24,576 nt of DNA from Ignavibacteriaceae bacterium (GCA_019912505.1 JAIOIM010000179.1:1-24576), one strand, 5' to 3'. Positions 7,856 to 16,564 are shown, numbered from the stretch's first letter. The notes: a model not told the origin generated them from the letters alone. Program-made: numbers and translations.

Positions 7856-7875
7856 TTTGCTAAACATTTAGCAAA
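7856..7875. promoter_or_regulatory. Perfect palindrome, candidate activator site for rnf
   Basis: TTTGCTAAACATTTAGCAAA has two perfect 9-bp arms and a 2-bp centre. Its centre is about 102 bp upstream of the predicted sigma-54 transcription start. It lies about 155 bp past the terminator hairpin of the preceding gene, and no T-run follows it on either strand, so a terminator role is unlikely. The motif does not match Fnr, Crp or Rex boxes as I know them. Confidence 0.5.
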
Positions 7876-8028
7876 TATTCTTTTCAATTGTGGGAAAAAA
7901 TAAAGTTAGGAATGGGAAGAATTATTGATGGACTTGAAGAATCGGCGGAGTGGGAATTTAAAAATTTTAATCGAATTATTTTAAAATGTTTTTACGGCAG
8001 CAACTTTTTGTAGCAGACTCATTTCCAA

Positions 8029-8063
8029 TCTAAAATAAAAAAGGCGGTCTTAAAAAGACCGCC
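8029..8063 (-). terminator. Intrinsic terminator of the large surface-protein gene
   Basis: A 9-bp stem (GGCGGTCTT with AAGACCGCC, 8043-8051 and 8055-8063) and a 3-nt loop are followed on the minus strand by TTTTTTATTTTAG. The hairpin starts 26 bp after the stop codon of the 8090-12586 gene. This is the clearest terminator in the window and insulates the RNF operon from readthrough. Confidence 0.9.
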
Positions 8064-8089
8064 TAATTAGAGAGAACTATTTCAACAAC

Positions 8090-11000
8090 TTACTTTAGAA
8101 GCATCATCTTCTTTGTAAAGTTTGTGCTGTTTGTTTTCATGTTGTAGATGTAAACACCACTTGCAAGATTTGCACCGTCGAAATTGACTGTGTATTTGCC
8201 AGGAGCATAATCCATATCAACTAATGTTTTTACAACCTGCCCAAGGATGTTGTAAATTGTTATCGTAATACGTTCGTTGTTGGCAACAGAGAACTCAATC
8301 TTTGTTGAAGGGTTGAACGGGTTTGGATAGTTTTGCTTTAGTTCGAATTCTGTCGGAACAGTTGTTTCGTTCTTAGCATTGCTGATGCCATCAACCATTT
8401 TATAGACCGAGCCTTTACCGGTACCGGCGAACAAAGTATTGTCAGAAGTATTCACTGTAATAGAGCTTACTTCAAATCCGCTCATTCCGGCTTTCTGCCA
8501 GGTTGCGCCATCGTCTTTCGATACTAATACGCCGCCCATCCAGGTACTGACAAATATGTTATTGCTTGCATCGGTATTTACCGAGTATATGTATTGTGAA
8601 GATACATCAGTGTTAACTTTCAACCAGCTATCACCGAAGTTCGTTGAGCGGTAGATACCGCTTCCGTAGGTTCCTGCAATAACTACATTATTAGTTGAAA
8701 CACCAAGTGCATATATAAAATTATAAGCTATGTTTAATCTTACCCAATCTTGACCATCATTTACCGATCTGAACAGACCACCATCGAATGAGCCGGCATA
8801 TACGTAACCATTGCTTGCAACAGTTATGCTGCGGATATTCATTGAAGTAATACCGCCGTTTATTATCTGCCATGTTGCGCCATTGTCAATTGATTTGTAA
8901 ACCCCATAACCCCATGTTCCGGCATAGATGATGCCGTTAGCTGCAACTGTTAACACGCGAATTTCTTTTTGTGATAATTCGGTAGCTGACCAGTTTGAAC
9001 CATTATCGTTTGATAAGTAGATACCTTTTTCAGTAGCTGCAAGTATATTACCATTCTGTGCTGTTGCCATCGACCAAATGTAATCTACACTCATGCCTTC
9101 ATTTATCATAGTCCACGACTCATCTGAAGCCGCACGATAAATAGAGCCTCCCACCGTTCCGGAGAGTAAGTTGCCATTCAGATCATGTGCTAACGATGTT
9201 ATCATCTGATTACTTGTTAGGCTGCTATACTGCTGCCATGAACCCGCCGGTGCTGATGTCTGCTCGGTTCCGCCAACTTTTACGGAAGCTTGAGATGAAT
9301 TGTTCAGCAGATTAGGATCAGTCGGGTATGTTGACTCGATACTAGCCACGTTTACAACTGTCGTATCTACAGGAATGCTGCCGATAAATAATTTATCATT
9401 GAACTGACCTTGTCCCTCGAGGAACTTGCAGATCATTTGTCCGTTCTGTACACCGCTTACAAAATTAACTTTTGCAAGAGGCGCTAGAACCGTTCCTGTA
9501 ATATTTATATATTGAATTTTCAGATACTTTGCTTCGTAGAAGTTGTAAATAACATTCTGAAAAGAAGTACCGTTAACACTTACGCCACCGCTCCATGATG
9601 TACTGTCGCCGTCTATATTAACAAGTACAGCCGAACCATTAGGTGCAGTAATTGAGAAGTTGTTAGCTGTTGAAAGCATAGTACCGTCTACGTGGAATAC
9701 GTTTAATACAGGGTTAGTACCTGCGAGGAAAATGCCGCCCCATTGGTAAGTGGTAGTACCGTTATTGGTATATGCACCAAGCGTTGCGGACAAGCTTTTC
9801 AGATATGCTTCGGCTGCTGTAAAATCAATAACCGAATCTTTTCTAACTGTACCATTTGTAGTACTTACACCGTAAATAGGTAGGTTTGTGGAGTTGCCAT
9901 AAACCACATTTCCGGCACATACGGCACCGCTTGTAAATGTTAAATTGTTGCCAACTACTAATACATCTTCCTGACCGTAAGGATATGCGGGGAGTTTGTC
10001 GCCTACGCTATATTGAGCTAGCTGAGCATTTCTACCAACTGCCATTTTACCTTCAGTATCGGCGGAAGGCTGAGTAACATCATAAAGTACAAATACATTA
10101 AATCCTTCAGCATCGCCAAGGTTAAACGAACCTGAACCGCTTGCAGTAACATCAACCTTAACTGTAATTGTTAAAGTTGCATTGGCACCATTAGCTAAGT
10201 TGCCAATAGACCATACTCCGGTAACATCGTTATAAGCACCAACGGTAGCCGAGGAAGAGATAAAATCCACTCCGGCGGGAAGTACATCTGTAACTACTAC
10301 ACCTGTTGCGTCCTTAGGACCCATGTTTGTAGCTAATATTGTATAAGTAACGTTATCGCCGTTTTGTACAGAATCTTTGCTCGCTGTTTTAACAACTTTT
10401 ACATCAGCTTCATTTGGAGGAGGCGGAGGACATATTGTTGGGTTCCAGAATACTTTTTTTGTAATCGGTGTGCCAATAACATTTCCGTCACAATCTAAAA
10501 TAGATACGCCATATTCAACTTCAACCTGTGTATCATTATATCTTATACCAGGCCAGTTAGCTGTAATCTGAAAAGTAGTATCGTTTAATATTTGTGTGTT
10601 TGTATAGTTGTAACCTGTTGTTAAATCAATTGGGAAAACTACTCTCCACCATGTTTGCATCTTTGCTTTTGAAGGATTTGGTGTATGAGTAACCGAGCCG
10701 CCGACTATTACAGGCTGTGGAGTTTCATAACAAACTGGTTCATCAAGTCCCAGCGTTCCGTTCCAGCCGGTAACACAAGGAGTAAGGCTATAAATACCAG
10801 CGTCCCAAGTCATATCGTCTTCGCCGGCTGCTAAACTTGTACAGGTAGTTTTTCCTGTTAAAACATCAGCGTCAGAATCTTTTGCATCGTTAGAGCCTTG
10901 ATCTTTAGCTGTAAATGCTGAGTTAGCAGGTAACACAAATTCAACATAATAATCACCCGGCACTAAGTTGCCGAATGTGTAAATACCATTTGCATCGGTA

Positions 11001-12586
11001 CTTGTAGTGGAAATAAATACATCTGAACAGTTATATAAATTTACAACTACTCCGGGAACTCCGGCTTCACCGTTGTCTTGTTTACCATTTTTATTTACGT
11101 CGTTCCAAACTTTGTTTCCTATTGAAGCAAACGGAACACCGCAATCGAGATAACCCTGGTTTACAGTGCCATCGTCAAAATTTTCATTTAGTGAAGTTAG
11201 TGCATCATTTACCTGAGATGGAGTATAGGCGCTCGAAGCGCCGCTTATTACCGCGTTGGCAATATCTAAAAGTTCATAAACAGTTTTTCCATAAAAATCA
11301 CCGGAAGCGATAACTAATCTTCCAAGTTCCTGCGGGTTGGTTCCGAGAACACCTGCCGCACTAAAATAGACGTTAATTGTAGCTGCGACTAATTGACCTG
11401 CAAGTACGCCTGCTGAAGTTGTTAAAGGATTAACAAGGCTGCCAGTTAATGTATTTGGAGAGCTTCCAGCCGGCAAAAAATTTCTTATTGCGTCGGAAGT
11501 TAAAAAAGTAGCTTTGTTAGCACCGCTGCCAATAGTTAATCCGGCAGGGAATACATTTGCAAAATTTAGCACTCTAATTCTGCCAGGTCCGCTATTATTT
11601 GGGCTTCCCCATCCACCCTGTGTCTGGGTTCTAAATCCGTTAAGGTCGCATAGTTCGGGAGTATACCAGTTAACACTTCCGGTAACTGAAAGATTAGCGA
11701 TAGTGGGAGTTGCAAGAACCAATTTCTGATATGTGTCAGGGTCAGTGCTATGGACATACCTTGTTCCGTGAGGAATAACCACGTTAGCCGTTGCTGTAAT
11801 GGTTGCCGAACTTAAACTGCCTTGAGAAAGTGTTACAACCGGTGTTGCACCACTTGCTGTTGTAGTAGCAGAAGCAGTTGAAAGAACACCATCTGATGTA
11901 CTTAAGGCTACATTAATATTTGAAAGCACATTTCCGTTTATATCGAATGCTGAAACAGTAAATGATGCCGAGTTGCCAATAGATACTGATTGAGTTGAGG
12001 GTGTTATTAACAGGGTATAAACAGGTATTACACTACCCGCATTTGAATTTGCGTCTGCAATTAGTGCAAGTGCACGGGTTTTAACATCTGCAACATTAAT
12101 AGTATTAACATTTAATCCATCGCTAAAATACCAAATAGCTGCCTGAATAGCAGCGGCTTCTTTTTGAACCGAAGATGCCCCGCCGGGATAACCGTAAGGA
12201 TTATGCGGATAATAGTTATTTAATAAATAGGTAATTTGTGCCGGTGTGCTGCCATCATCAGTATATGTGTGAGGTTGCCCTACCGTCCAGAAAACCAAAA
12301 AGTGTTTGATGTCGATACAGTAAAAATTTGCGTTATTGCCGTCAATTGTACCACTTAATGTACCGGCGAAACTTGATTGCGAATTATTAGTGTATGGGTT
12401 TGTATAAGTAATGTTAGTTCCTTTGTCGGTAGCCAATACTTTTGCTACGCTTGAACCTTCAATACCATTTGGGGATTGAAAGTACTGTGGAGGAAAATTT
12501 GTTTCTACTACTTTTTTTGTTTCCTGAGCAAATCCTATCGAAACAAGAAAAAATAGGGACAAGACTGTAAGAAGATTTCTGATCAT
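8090..12586 (-). CDS. T9SS-exported multidomain adhesin with thioester-like domain
   Basis: A 1498-residue secreted surface protein. Signal peptide 1-21 (cut after GFAQ). About 45-185 resembles the thioester (TQXA) domain of Gram-positive adhesins: YCID (C90) and IQAAIWYFSDG (Q148) are the expected bond-forming pair. About 187-272 is an invasin/Ig-like domain; 484-600 an SdrD-B-like domain (IGNKVWNDVNKNGKQDNGE); 604-720 is unrecognised and ends in a proline run. DUF11 starts at 727 (ADVKVVKTAS) and resumes at 1073-1104, with a choice-of-anchor-A domain (about 819-1062) between. Seven propeller blades of about 40 residues (1125-1399, with KSIDNGATW-like turns) precede the T9SS type A sorting tail (about 1412-1498). 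Likely surface-attached or released; the ligand is unknown. It is a single-gene unit with its own terminator. Domain calls are by eye. Confidence 0.85.
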   Translation of the reverse strand: MIRNLLTVLSLFFLVSIGFAQETKKVVETNFPPQYFQSPNGIEGSSVAKVLATDKGTNITYTNPYTNNSQSSFAGTLSGTIDGNNANFYCIDIKHFLVFWTVGQPHTYTDDGSTPAQITYLLNNYYPHNPYGYPGGASSVQKEAAAIQAAIWYFSDGLNVNTINVADVKTRALALIADANSNAGSVIPVYTLLITPSTQSVSIGNSASFTVSAFDINGNVLSNINVALSTSDGVLSTASATTTASGATPVVTLSQGSLSSATITATANVVIPHGTRYVHSTDPDTYQKLVLATPTIANLSVTGSVNWYTPELCDLNGFRTQTQGGWGSPNNSGPGRIRVLNFANVFPAGLTIGSGANKATFLTSDAIRNFLPAGSSPNTLTGSLVNPLTTSAGVLAGQLVAATINVYFSAAGVLGTNPQELGRLVIASGDFYGKTVYELLDIANAVISGASSAYTPSQVNDALTSLNENFDDGTVNQGYLDCGVPFASIGNKVWNDVNKNGKQDNGEAGVPGVVVNLYNCSDVFISTTSTDANGIYTFGNLVPGDYYVEFVLPANSAFTAKDQGSNDAKDSDADVLTGKTTCTSLAAGEDDMTWDAGIYSLTPCVTGWNGTLGLDEPVCYETPQPVIVGGSVTHTPNPSKAKMQTWWRVVFPIDLTTGYNYTNTQILNDTTFQITANWPGIRYNDTQVEVEYGVSILDCDGNVIGTPITKKVFWNPTICPPPPPNEADVKVVKTASKDSVQNGDNVTYTILATNMGPKDATGVVVTDVLPAGVDFISSSATVGAYNDVTGVWSIGNLANGANATLTITVKVDVTASGSGSFNLGDAEGFNVFVLYDVTQPSADTEGKMAVGRNAQLAQYSVGDKLPAYPYGQEDVLVVGNNLTFTSGAVCAGNVVYGNSTNLPIYGVSTTNGTVRKDSVIDFTAAEAYLKSLSATLGAYTNNGTTTYQWGGIFLAGTNPVLNVFHVDGTMLSTANNFSITAPNGSAVLVNIDGDSTSWSGGVSVNGTSFQNVIYNFYEAKYLKIQYINITGTVLAPLAKVNFVSGVQNGQMICKFLEGQGQFNDKLFIGSIPVDTTVVNVASIESTYPTDPNLLNNSSQASVKVGGTEQTSAPAGSWQQYSSLTSNQMITSLAHDLNGNLLSGTVGGSIYRAASDESWTMINEGMSVDYIWSMATAQNGNILAATEKGIYLSNDNGSNWSATELSQKEIRVLTVAANGIIYAGTWGYGVYKSIDNGATWQIINGGITSMNIRSITVASNGYVYAGSFDGGLFRSVNDGQDWVRLNIAYNFIYALGVSTNNVVIAGTYGSGIYRSTNFGDSWLKVNTDVSSQYIYSVNTDASNNIFVSTWMGGVLVSKDDGATWQKAGMSGFEVSSITVNTSDNTLFAGTGKGSVYKMVDGISNAKNETTVPTEFELKQNYPNPFNPSTKIEFSVANNERITITIYNILGQVVKTLVDMDYAPGKYTVNFDGANLASGVYIYNMKTNSTNFTKKMMLLK

Positions 12587-12640
12587 TTTAATTACTCCTA
12601 AATGGGTTATTTATTTGCAACCACAGTACAGATTGCGTAC

Positions 12641-12655
12641 CAAACATAATGTTTG
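12641..12655 (-). promoter_or_regulatory. Candidate promoter element within a palindrome
   Basis: CAAACATAATGTTTG has 7-bp arms around a single base. Read on the minus strand it contains TATGTTTG, matching the TAnnTTTG -7 element of Bacteroidota promoters, about 55 bp before the start of the 1498-residue surface protein. A clear TTTG -33 box at the usual spacing is missing, so the promoter call is tentative. The symmetric setting could be an operator. Confidence 0.35.
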
Positions 12656-12945
12656 TTTTTTAATCTATTTTCGAAGCTTTTTTTATTTTATTTAGGGGTG
12701 CGATGACTCAATATGAGACAAAAATTCTTTTTGATAAAGTATTTTTAGAAATAAAAAGTGGCGGTGGATATTTTTTAATTTCAACAATAAATATTCATTA
12801 TTTTAAGAAAAATGAAGGGAATGGATGAGTAATAATATTTACTTTGGGAGACAGACTATAATAAATGAGTTCGCTCTAAAAAGTCTAAATACTCTAAATG
12901 TATTTCCACGAAAGTGATGATATCATTCAAATACGCAAGGTTTCA

Positions 12946-12970
12946 GATTCCCGTTTTCACGGGGAATGAC
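12946..12970. repeat. Hairpin resembling the dispersed ATTCCCG...CGGGAAT repeat
   Basis: GATTCCCGTTTTCAC followed by GGGGAATGAC forms an imperfect stem (ATTCCCGT with ACGGGGAAT, one bulged base). It resembles the TCATTCCCG / CGGGAATC type intergenic repeat scattered through many bacterial genomes. Only one copy lies in this window, so its repeat status here is inferred from resemblance. Confidence 0.4.
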
Positions 12971-13157
12971 CTTCTGAGTGCGGACCTATAAATTACTTGC
13001 GCTTAGTGAGGTTTTGATTATAGCCCTATGAAGGATGAGAGAGAGAGAAAGGTACAAAAATAGATAAACTATGTTCTATGGAATACAATTAAAATTAATA
13101 ATAGGATTTTATCAGTTTTTAGTAATAGAAGATTGGTTCATTTAAGAAAGTTTGGGT

Positions 13158-13652
13158 CTATTCGATATCCAATTCTTCAAGAATCTTTTCAGCTTCAAGT
13201 ACTTCGCCGTGGGGTACAAGTAGTTTTATTTCATTAACAATATGTTTTGATGTATCGCCTGAAGCGCGAAACAAACTATAATCTGCGCCGCCGAGATGCA
13301 TAGGAGATGCTTTACGCGAAAATACAAATGGGTGTAAGCCCGCTTGCTCAAGGCATTCGGCTGCGTAGCGAATTGTTACTTCATCGCTGCTGCCGTAAAC
13401 ACGAGCCATATTTTGGAAAGTTTCATAATTCTCATGTTCATTGCAGAGAAATTTATCTTCGGTTAACCCGCCGCAATCATTGCAGAATGCCTGAGAGCAA
13501 ATTACACATACGCCGATTGCTTCAACCTTCGGGTGGTTTGTACATTCAACTTCTTCAATTAACAGTGCCCCGCAATTGGGACAAAAATCATTATCGCCAA
13601 CCAACTCGAACTCGCAGATGCCACAGGTTTCTTTATTATTTTTGTTTTCCAT
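13158..13652 (-). CDS. Zinc-ribbon / B-box / DUF2007 protein
   Basis: A 164-residue cytoplasmic protein with three small modules. The first is a zinc ribbon with C10-x2-C13 and C24-x2-C27. The second is a B-box-like finger (C37, H40, C49, C52, C57, C60, C70, H73). The third, about 85-164, resembles the DUF2007 putative signal-transducing domain, which starts VYGSSDEVTIRYAAECLEQAGL and ends with a helix (LEAEKILEELDIE). The function of the family is not known. It may be the first gene of a minus-strand unit of its own: a 165-bp gap separates it from the ABC-F gene upstream, and a long non-coding stretch lies downstream. No terminator was recognised. Confidence 0.75.
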   Translation of the reverse strand: MENKNNKETCGICEFELVGDNDFCPNCGALLIEEVECTNHPKVEAIGVCVICSQAFCNDCGGLTEDKFLCNEHENYETFQNMARVYGSSDEVTIRYAAECLEQAGLHPFVFSRKASPMHLGGADYSLFRASGDTSKHIVNEIKLLVPHGEVLEAEKILEELDIE

Positions 13653-13817
13653 TTCTCACTCTTTAAATTATAGTTACAGCAACTAATTAATTTTTTCAAA
13701 TCAAAGTAATCAATAATAGGATCAATTTTAAGACAGAAATTATTTTACAAATAGAATTTTATAAATTTTATACTTTCATACGAGATTACTGCGTAGACGA
13801 TTGGCACGGCTTCACCA

Positions 13818-15707
13818 CTAATCAAGCATGTCTTTAATTTCTTCAAGCTCCTGCCAGCGGTTGTAAAGTTGTTTTATTTTCCCCTTTGTCTGGTGTAGTT
13901 GGTCATTTAATTTAACTGTGTCTTCTGCGTATTTTTCATAATAGTCAGGCGATGAAAATATTCCTTCAATTCTTTCAACTTCTTTTTCGCTTGTAATAAT
14001 TTCTGCCTCAATTGATTCGAGTTCTTTTGTTTCTTTCCAGCTTAATTTTCTTACTTTCGGTTTTTCGCGGGGATCTTCTTTTTTTACTTTGGTTTTGTCT
14101 TCAACCACAGTGGCTTTTAGCCGCGCGTTTCTTTTTTCAATATAGTAATCATAATTGCCTTCGCTAAAATGTGGCGCTCCTATGCCTTCGAGCGCTAAAA
14201 TGCCTGTGCAAACGCGGTTTAGAAAATAGCGGTCGTGACTTACAACTACAACGCATCCTTCAAAATTTATCAGGGCTTCTTCAAGAACCCGCAATGTCGG
14301 CAGGTCAAGATCGTTTGTCGGTTCATCCAACAACAAAAAATTTCCGCCGCGCATTAATATTTTTGCAAGCGTTAATCGACTGAGTTCGCCGCCGGAAAGC
14401 CTGCCCACTTTTGTATTTATCCTGTCATCGGTAAATAAAAACCTGCGCAGGTAGGTCCATACGTTCATTTTGTATTTTCCAAATTGAATAGTATCGTTTC
14501 CTTCGCTTATAGCTTCAAATACTGTATCTTCATCGTTTAATAAAAGTCTTTCTTGATCGACATAATTAAAGATTGTTTTTTCACCTATTTCAATTTTTCC
14601 TTTTTGGGGATGTAGTTCGCCAAGAATTATTTTAAGTAATGTAGTTTTGCCTGTTCCATTATTGCCGACAATTCCGAGTTTTCTTCCTTTTTCAAAAAGC
14701 ATATTCAGATTTTCAAAAAGTAATTTACCGCCGAGTTTTATGCTTACACTTTTTAGCTCAAGCACTTTGTTTCCGAGGCTATCGGCGGGTGGTATTATCA
14801 AATCAACATCAACTTCTTTTTCGGGCGCCTGCTTTGCTGCAATTTCATCGTACTGGTCGAGGCGGCTTTTTGCTTTTGTTCTTCTTGCCTTCGGTCCTCG
14901 CATTACCCAATCAAGTTCGCGGCGTAAAAAATTTTGACGCTTATTTTCTTCTGCCTCTATTATTGCCCGCCGCTCCGATTTGTTTATGAGGTAATCAGTA
15001 TAATTTCCCTGGTGCGAGTAAAACTCGCCGTGGGCAAGTTCAACAATTCGGTTTGCGATGTTATCGAGAAAATAGCGGTCGTGGGTTACAAAAATGAAAG
15101 TGCCTTTATAATTTGAGAGTAAATCTTCAAGCCATTCTATAAAAGATGTATCGAGATGGTTAGTCGGCTCATCGAGTATAAGCAAATCCGGTTCCGACAC
15201 AAGTACAGAACAAAGGGCAATGCGCCGTTTTTCGCCGCCGGAAAGATTTGTAATAAATTTTTCTTTTGCCGGCGCATTTAAATTTTGAATAAGCATATCG
15301 ATTTTTTTTTCGAGATTCCATCCGTCAGCATGTGATATTCTTTCTTCAAGAATATGTTTAAGCGGCGAATCGAACGGAAGCGATTCATACTCATTTATCA
15401 AATCCGTAATATTTTTTGCCCCAGAAACGATATTTTCATAGACCGTTTTTGTTTCATCAAGCGAAAACTCTTGCGACAAAAAACTAACTGACAAATCTTT
15501 TCTTTTTGCTATTTCACCGGTGTCAGCAAAAAGTTTACCGGCAATAATTTTTAAAAATGTTGATTTCCCGGTGCCGTTTCTGCCTACCAGACCTATCCTG
15601 TCTCCCTCGTGTATTGTAAGGGAAGCTTTATTCAGCACAATTTGCTCGCCATAACGAACTTCAATTTCTTTTGCAGTTAAAATTACGGGATTAGCATTAT
15701 TAGACAT
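13818..15707 (-). CDS. ABC-F ATPase, Uup-like
   Basis: A 629-residue duplicated ATPase without membrane helices; ABC-F proteins act on ribosomes, and Uup relatives also influence branched DNA. Half one: Walker A GRNGTGKS (42-49), signature NLSGGEKRR (154-162), Walker B LLILDEPTNHLD. The linker arm has the Uup-like ELDWVMRGPKARRTKAKSR (264-282). Half two: Walker A GNNGTGKT (348-355), signature LSGGE (437-441), Walker B FLLLDEPTNDLD. The C-terminal region (about 555-629) is a charged coiled coil, the optional Uup CTD. The start at 15707 (MSNNANPVIL) matches the family N-terminus; an in-frame ATG at 15836 would add 43 untypical residues. Confidence 0.9.
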   Translation of the reverse strand: MSNNANPVILTAKEIEVRYGEQIVLNKASLTIHEGDRIGLVGRNGTGKSTFLKIIAGKLFADTGEIAKRKDLSVSFLSQEFSLDETKTVYENIVSGAKNITDLINEYESLPFDSPLKHILEERISHADGWNLEKKIDMLIQNLNAPAKEKFITNLSGGEKRRIALCSVLVSEPDLLILDEPTNHLDTSFIEWLEDLLSNYKGTFIFVTHDRYFLDNIANRIVELAHGEFYSHQGNYTDYLINKSERRAIIEAEENKRQNFLRRELDWVMRGPKARRTKAKSRLDQYDEIAAKQAPEKEVDVDLIIPPADSLGNKVLELKSVSIKLGGKLLFENLNMLFEKGRKLGIVGNNGTGKTTLLKIILGELHPQKGKIEIGEKTIFNYVDQERLLLNDEDTVFEAISEGNDTIQFGKYKMNVWTYLRRFLFTDDRINTKVGRLSGGELSRLTLAKILMRGGNFLLLDEPTNDLDLPTLRVLEEALINFEGCVVVVSHDRYFLNRVCTGILALEGIGAPHFSEGNYDYYIEKRNARLKATVVEDKTKVKKEDPREKPKVRKLSWKETKELESIEAEIITSEKEVERIEGIFSSPDYYEKYAEDTVKLNDQLHQTKGKIKQLYNRWQELEEIKDMLD

Positions 15708-15935
15708 TAGCTCAACTATTTTATTATAAAAAAGTAACCGGCAAATATAGTTTAATTGAAAGACTATCTGTATTGTGGTTAAAAATTGGCCCGATGGCAA
15801 TTGGATTGCATAAAATTCTCTAATAAATTTAGCCAAATGAGAACTGCGTCAATGCTTATTAAAAAATATTTTAGCATCTTTAAATAGCTCAAAATTTTTG
15901 AAATCTAAAGCAAACAAAAAGCTCCGCGTGCAAGT

Positions 15936-16310
15936 ATGGAAAAAAACTTTAAATATTTTTTAGATGATTCAACAGGCATTTTGTACAAGCACTACTACGG
16001 ACCTATAACAATTGAAGACATTAATTCTTCATGGAATTATGCTATTGTAAATAGTCTTATCCCAAAAAACACAAAAGGTTTTTTGCTCGATTATAGGAAA
16101 GCCAGGCTTAATATAAAGCTTGGCGATTATACCCGGATTGCAGAATATTATTCGCAGCATCTCGAGATATTCCGTGATAAAAAAATTGCAATACTCACTC
16201 AATCTATTGAAGATATTGCAATACCTTCCTTAGTGGAAACATTAGATAATCAATATTTCTCACGACCTTTTTATACTATAGAAGCCGCTCTACAATGGAT
16301 TTTATTTTGA
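15936..16310 (+). CDS. Uncharacterised small protein, SpoIIAA/STAS-like pattern
   Basis: A 124-residue soluble protein without signal peptide or membrane helix. The alternating strand and helix pattern (FKYFLDDSTGILYKHYYG, then a helix, then the strand KGFLLDYRKA, then a helix, then the strand KKIAILTQ and a terminal helix AALQWILF) recalls the SpoIIAA-like/STAS fold found in many stand-alone Bacteroidota proteins. I recognise no catalytic motif. It is divergent from the ABC-F gene and separated from the following YciI-like gene by about 250 bp of AT-rich sequence. The gene itself looks real: good length, normal codon use and no overlapping gene. Confidence 0.6.
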   Translation: MEKNFKYFLDDSTGILYKHYYGPITIEDINSSWNYAIVNSLIPKNTKGFLLDYRKARLNIKLGDYTRIAEYYSQHLEIFRDKKIAILTQSIEDIAIPSLVETLDNQYFSRPFYTIEAALQWILF

Positions 16311-16564
16311 TCGGTAAAATTTTTGAATATCATTTGCCAATGTATTTGTCAAACTGTATAAACACATCAGAATAATAAAGAATATTGGCTGGCTCAATAA
16401 GTATTATTAAAATGTCTGTGGATGCAGCATGTTTATTTTTTTTATTTACTACATTAGCAAAATAAAATAATATCTAAATTCTAAATTGAAAAAAAATAAA
16501 AATTTTGAATTACAGTTATCATCAAAATAAATCAATCCGCCGTAGAAAATAATAGAGGAAAAAG
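16311..16564. other. AT-rich intergenic gap
   Basis: Between the small STAS-like gene and the YciI-like gene. Strongly AT-rich with several T and A runs. I see no hairpin terminator, gene or clear promoter. Confidence 0.4.

Larger units (their letters stand above)
7684..8028. other. Leader and upstream region of the RNF operon
   Basis: This non-coding stretch between the terminator of the large surface-protein gene and rnfC holds, in minus-strand order, a 20-bp palindrome (7875-7856), a sigma-54-like promoter (7789-7774) and a short GC-rich hairpin in the predicted leader (7742-7727). The remainder is AT-rich. I see no convincing gene here: short open frames on both strands lack coding character. 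Confidence 0.6.
12587..13157. other. 571-bp intergenic stretch
   Basis: It contains a promoter-like palindrome near the surface-protein gene, a dispersed-repeat-like hairpin around 12946-12970, a short perfect palindrome ATGATATCAT (12917-12926) and a GA-dinucleotide run (about 13038-13048). No convincing gene is present. A 41-codon AT-rich frame on the plus strand at 12703-12828 has an AGGGG upstream but no recognisable features. Confidence 0.55.

Noticed and set aside
7643..7871. Short open frames on both strands in the rnf leader
   Set aside because: They overlap the promoter-like elements, are rich in Ile/Lys/Leu from AT bias and have no coding character.
7856..7875. Palindrome read as a transcription terminator
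   Set aside because: No T-run follows on either strand and the upstream gene already has a strong terminator at 8029-8063.
8370..9210. Repetitive segment in the large gene considered as a CRISPR-like or DNA repeat
   Set aside because: Periodicity of about 120 bp reflects the seven propeller blades at protein level; the DNA copies are diverged and in frame.
12703..12828. 41-codon plus-strand frame with AGGGG upstream
   Set aside because: AT-rich, with no recognisable domain, signal or conserved pattern; the spacing of AGGGG to ATG is short. Probably chance, although it cannot be excluded without homologues.
13038..13048. GA dinucleotide run considered as a phase-variable tract
   Set aside because: Short, and about 110 bp downstream of the stop codon of the 13158-13652 gene; no plausible effect on a start codon or promoter.
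15708..15836. 43-residue N-terminal extension of the ABC-F protein
   Set aside because: Does not match the family N-terminus; the ATG at 15707 directly precedes the conserved first strand.
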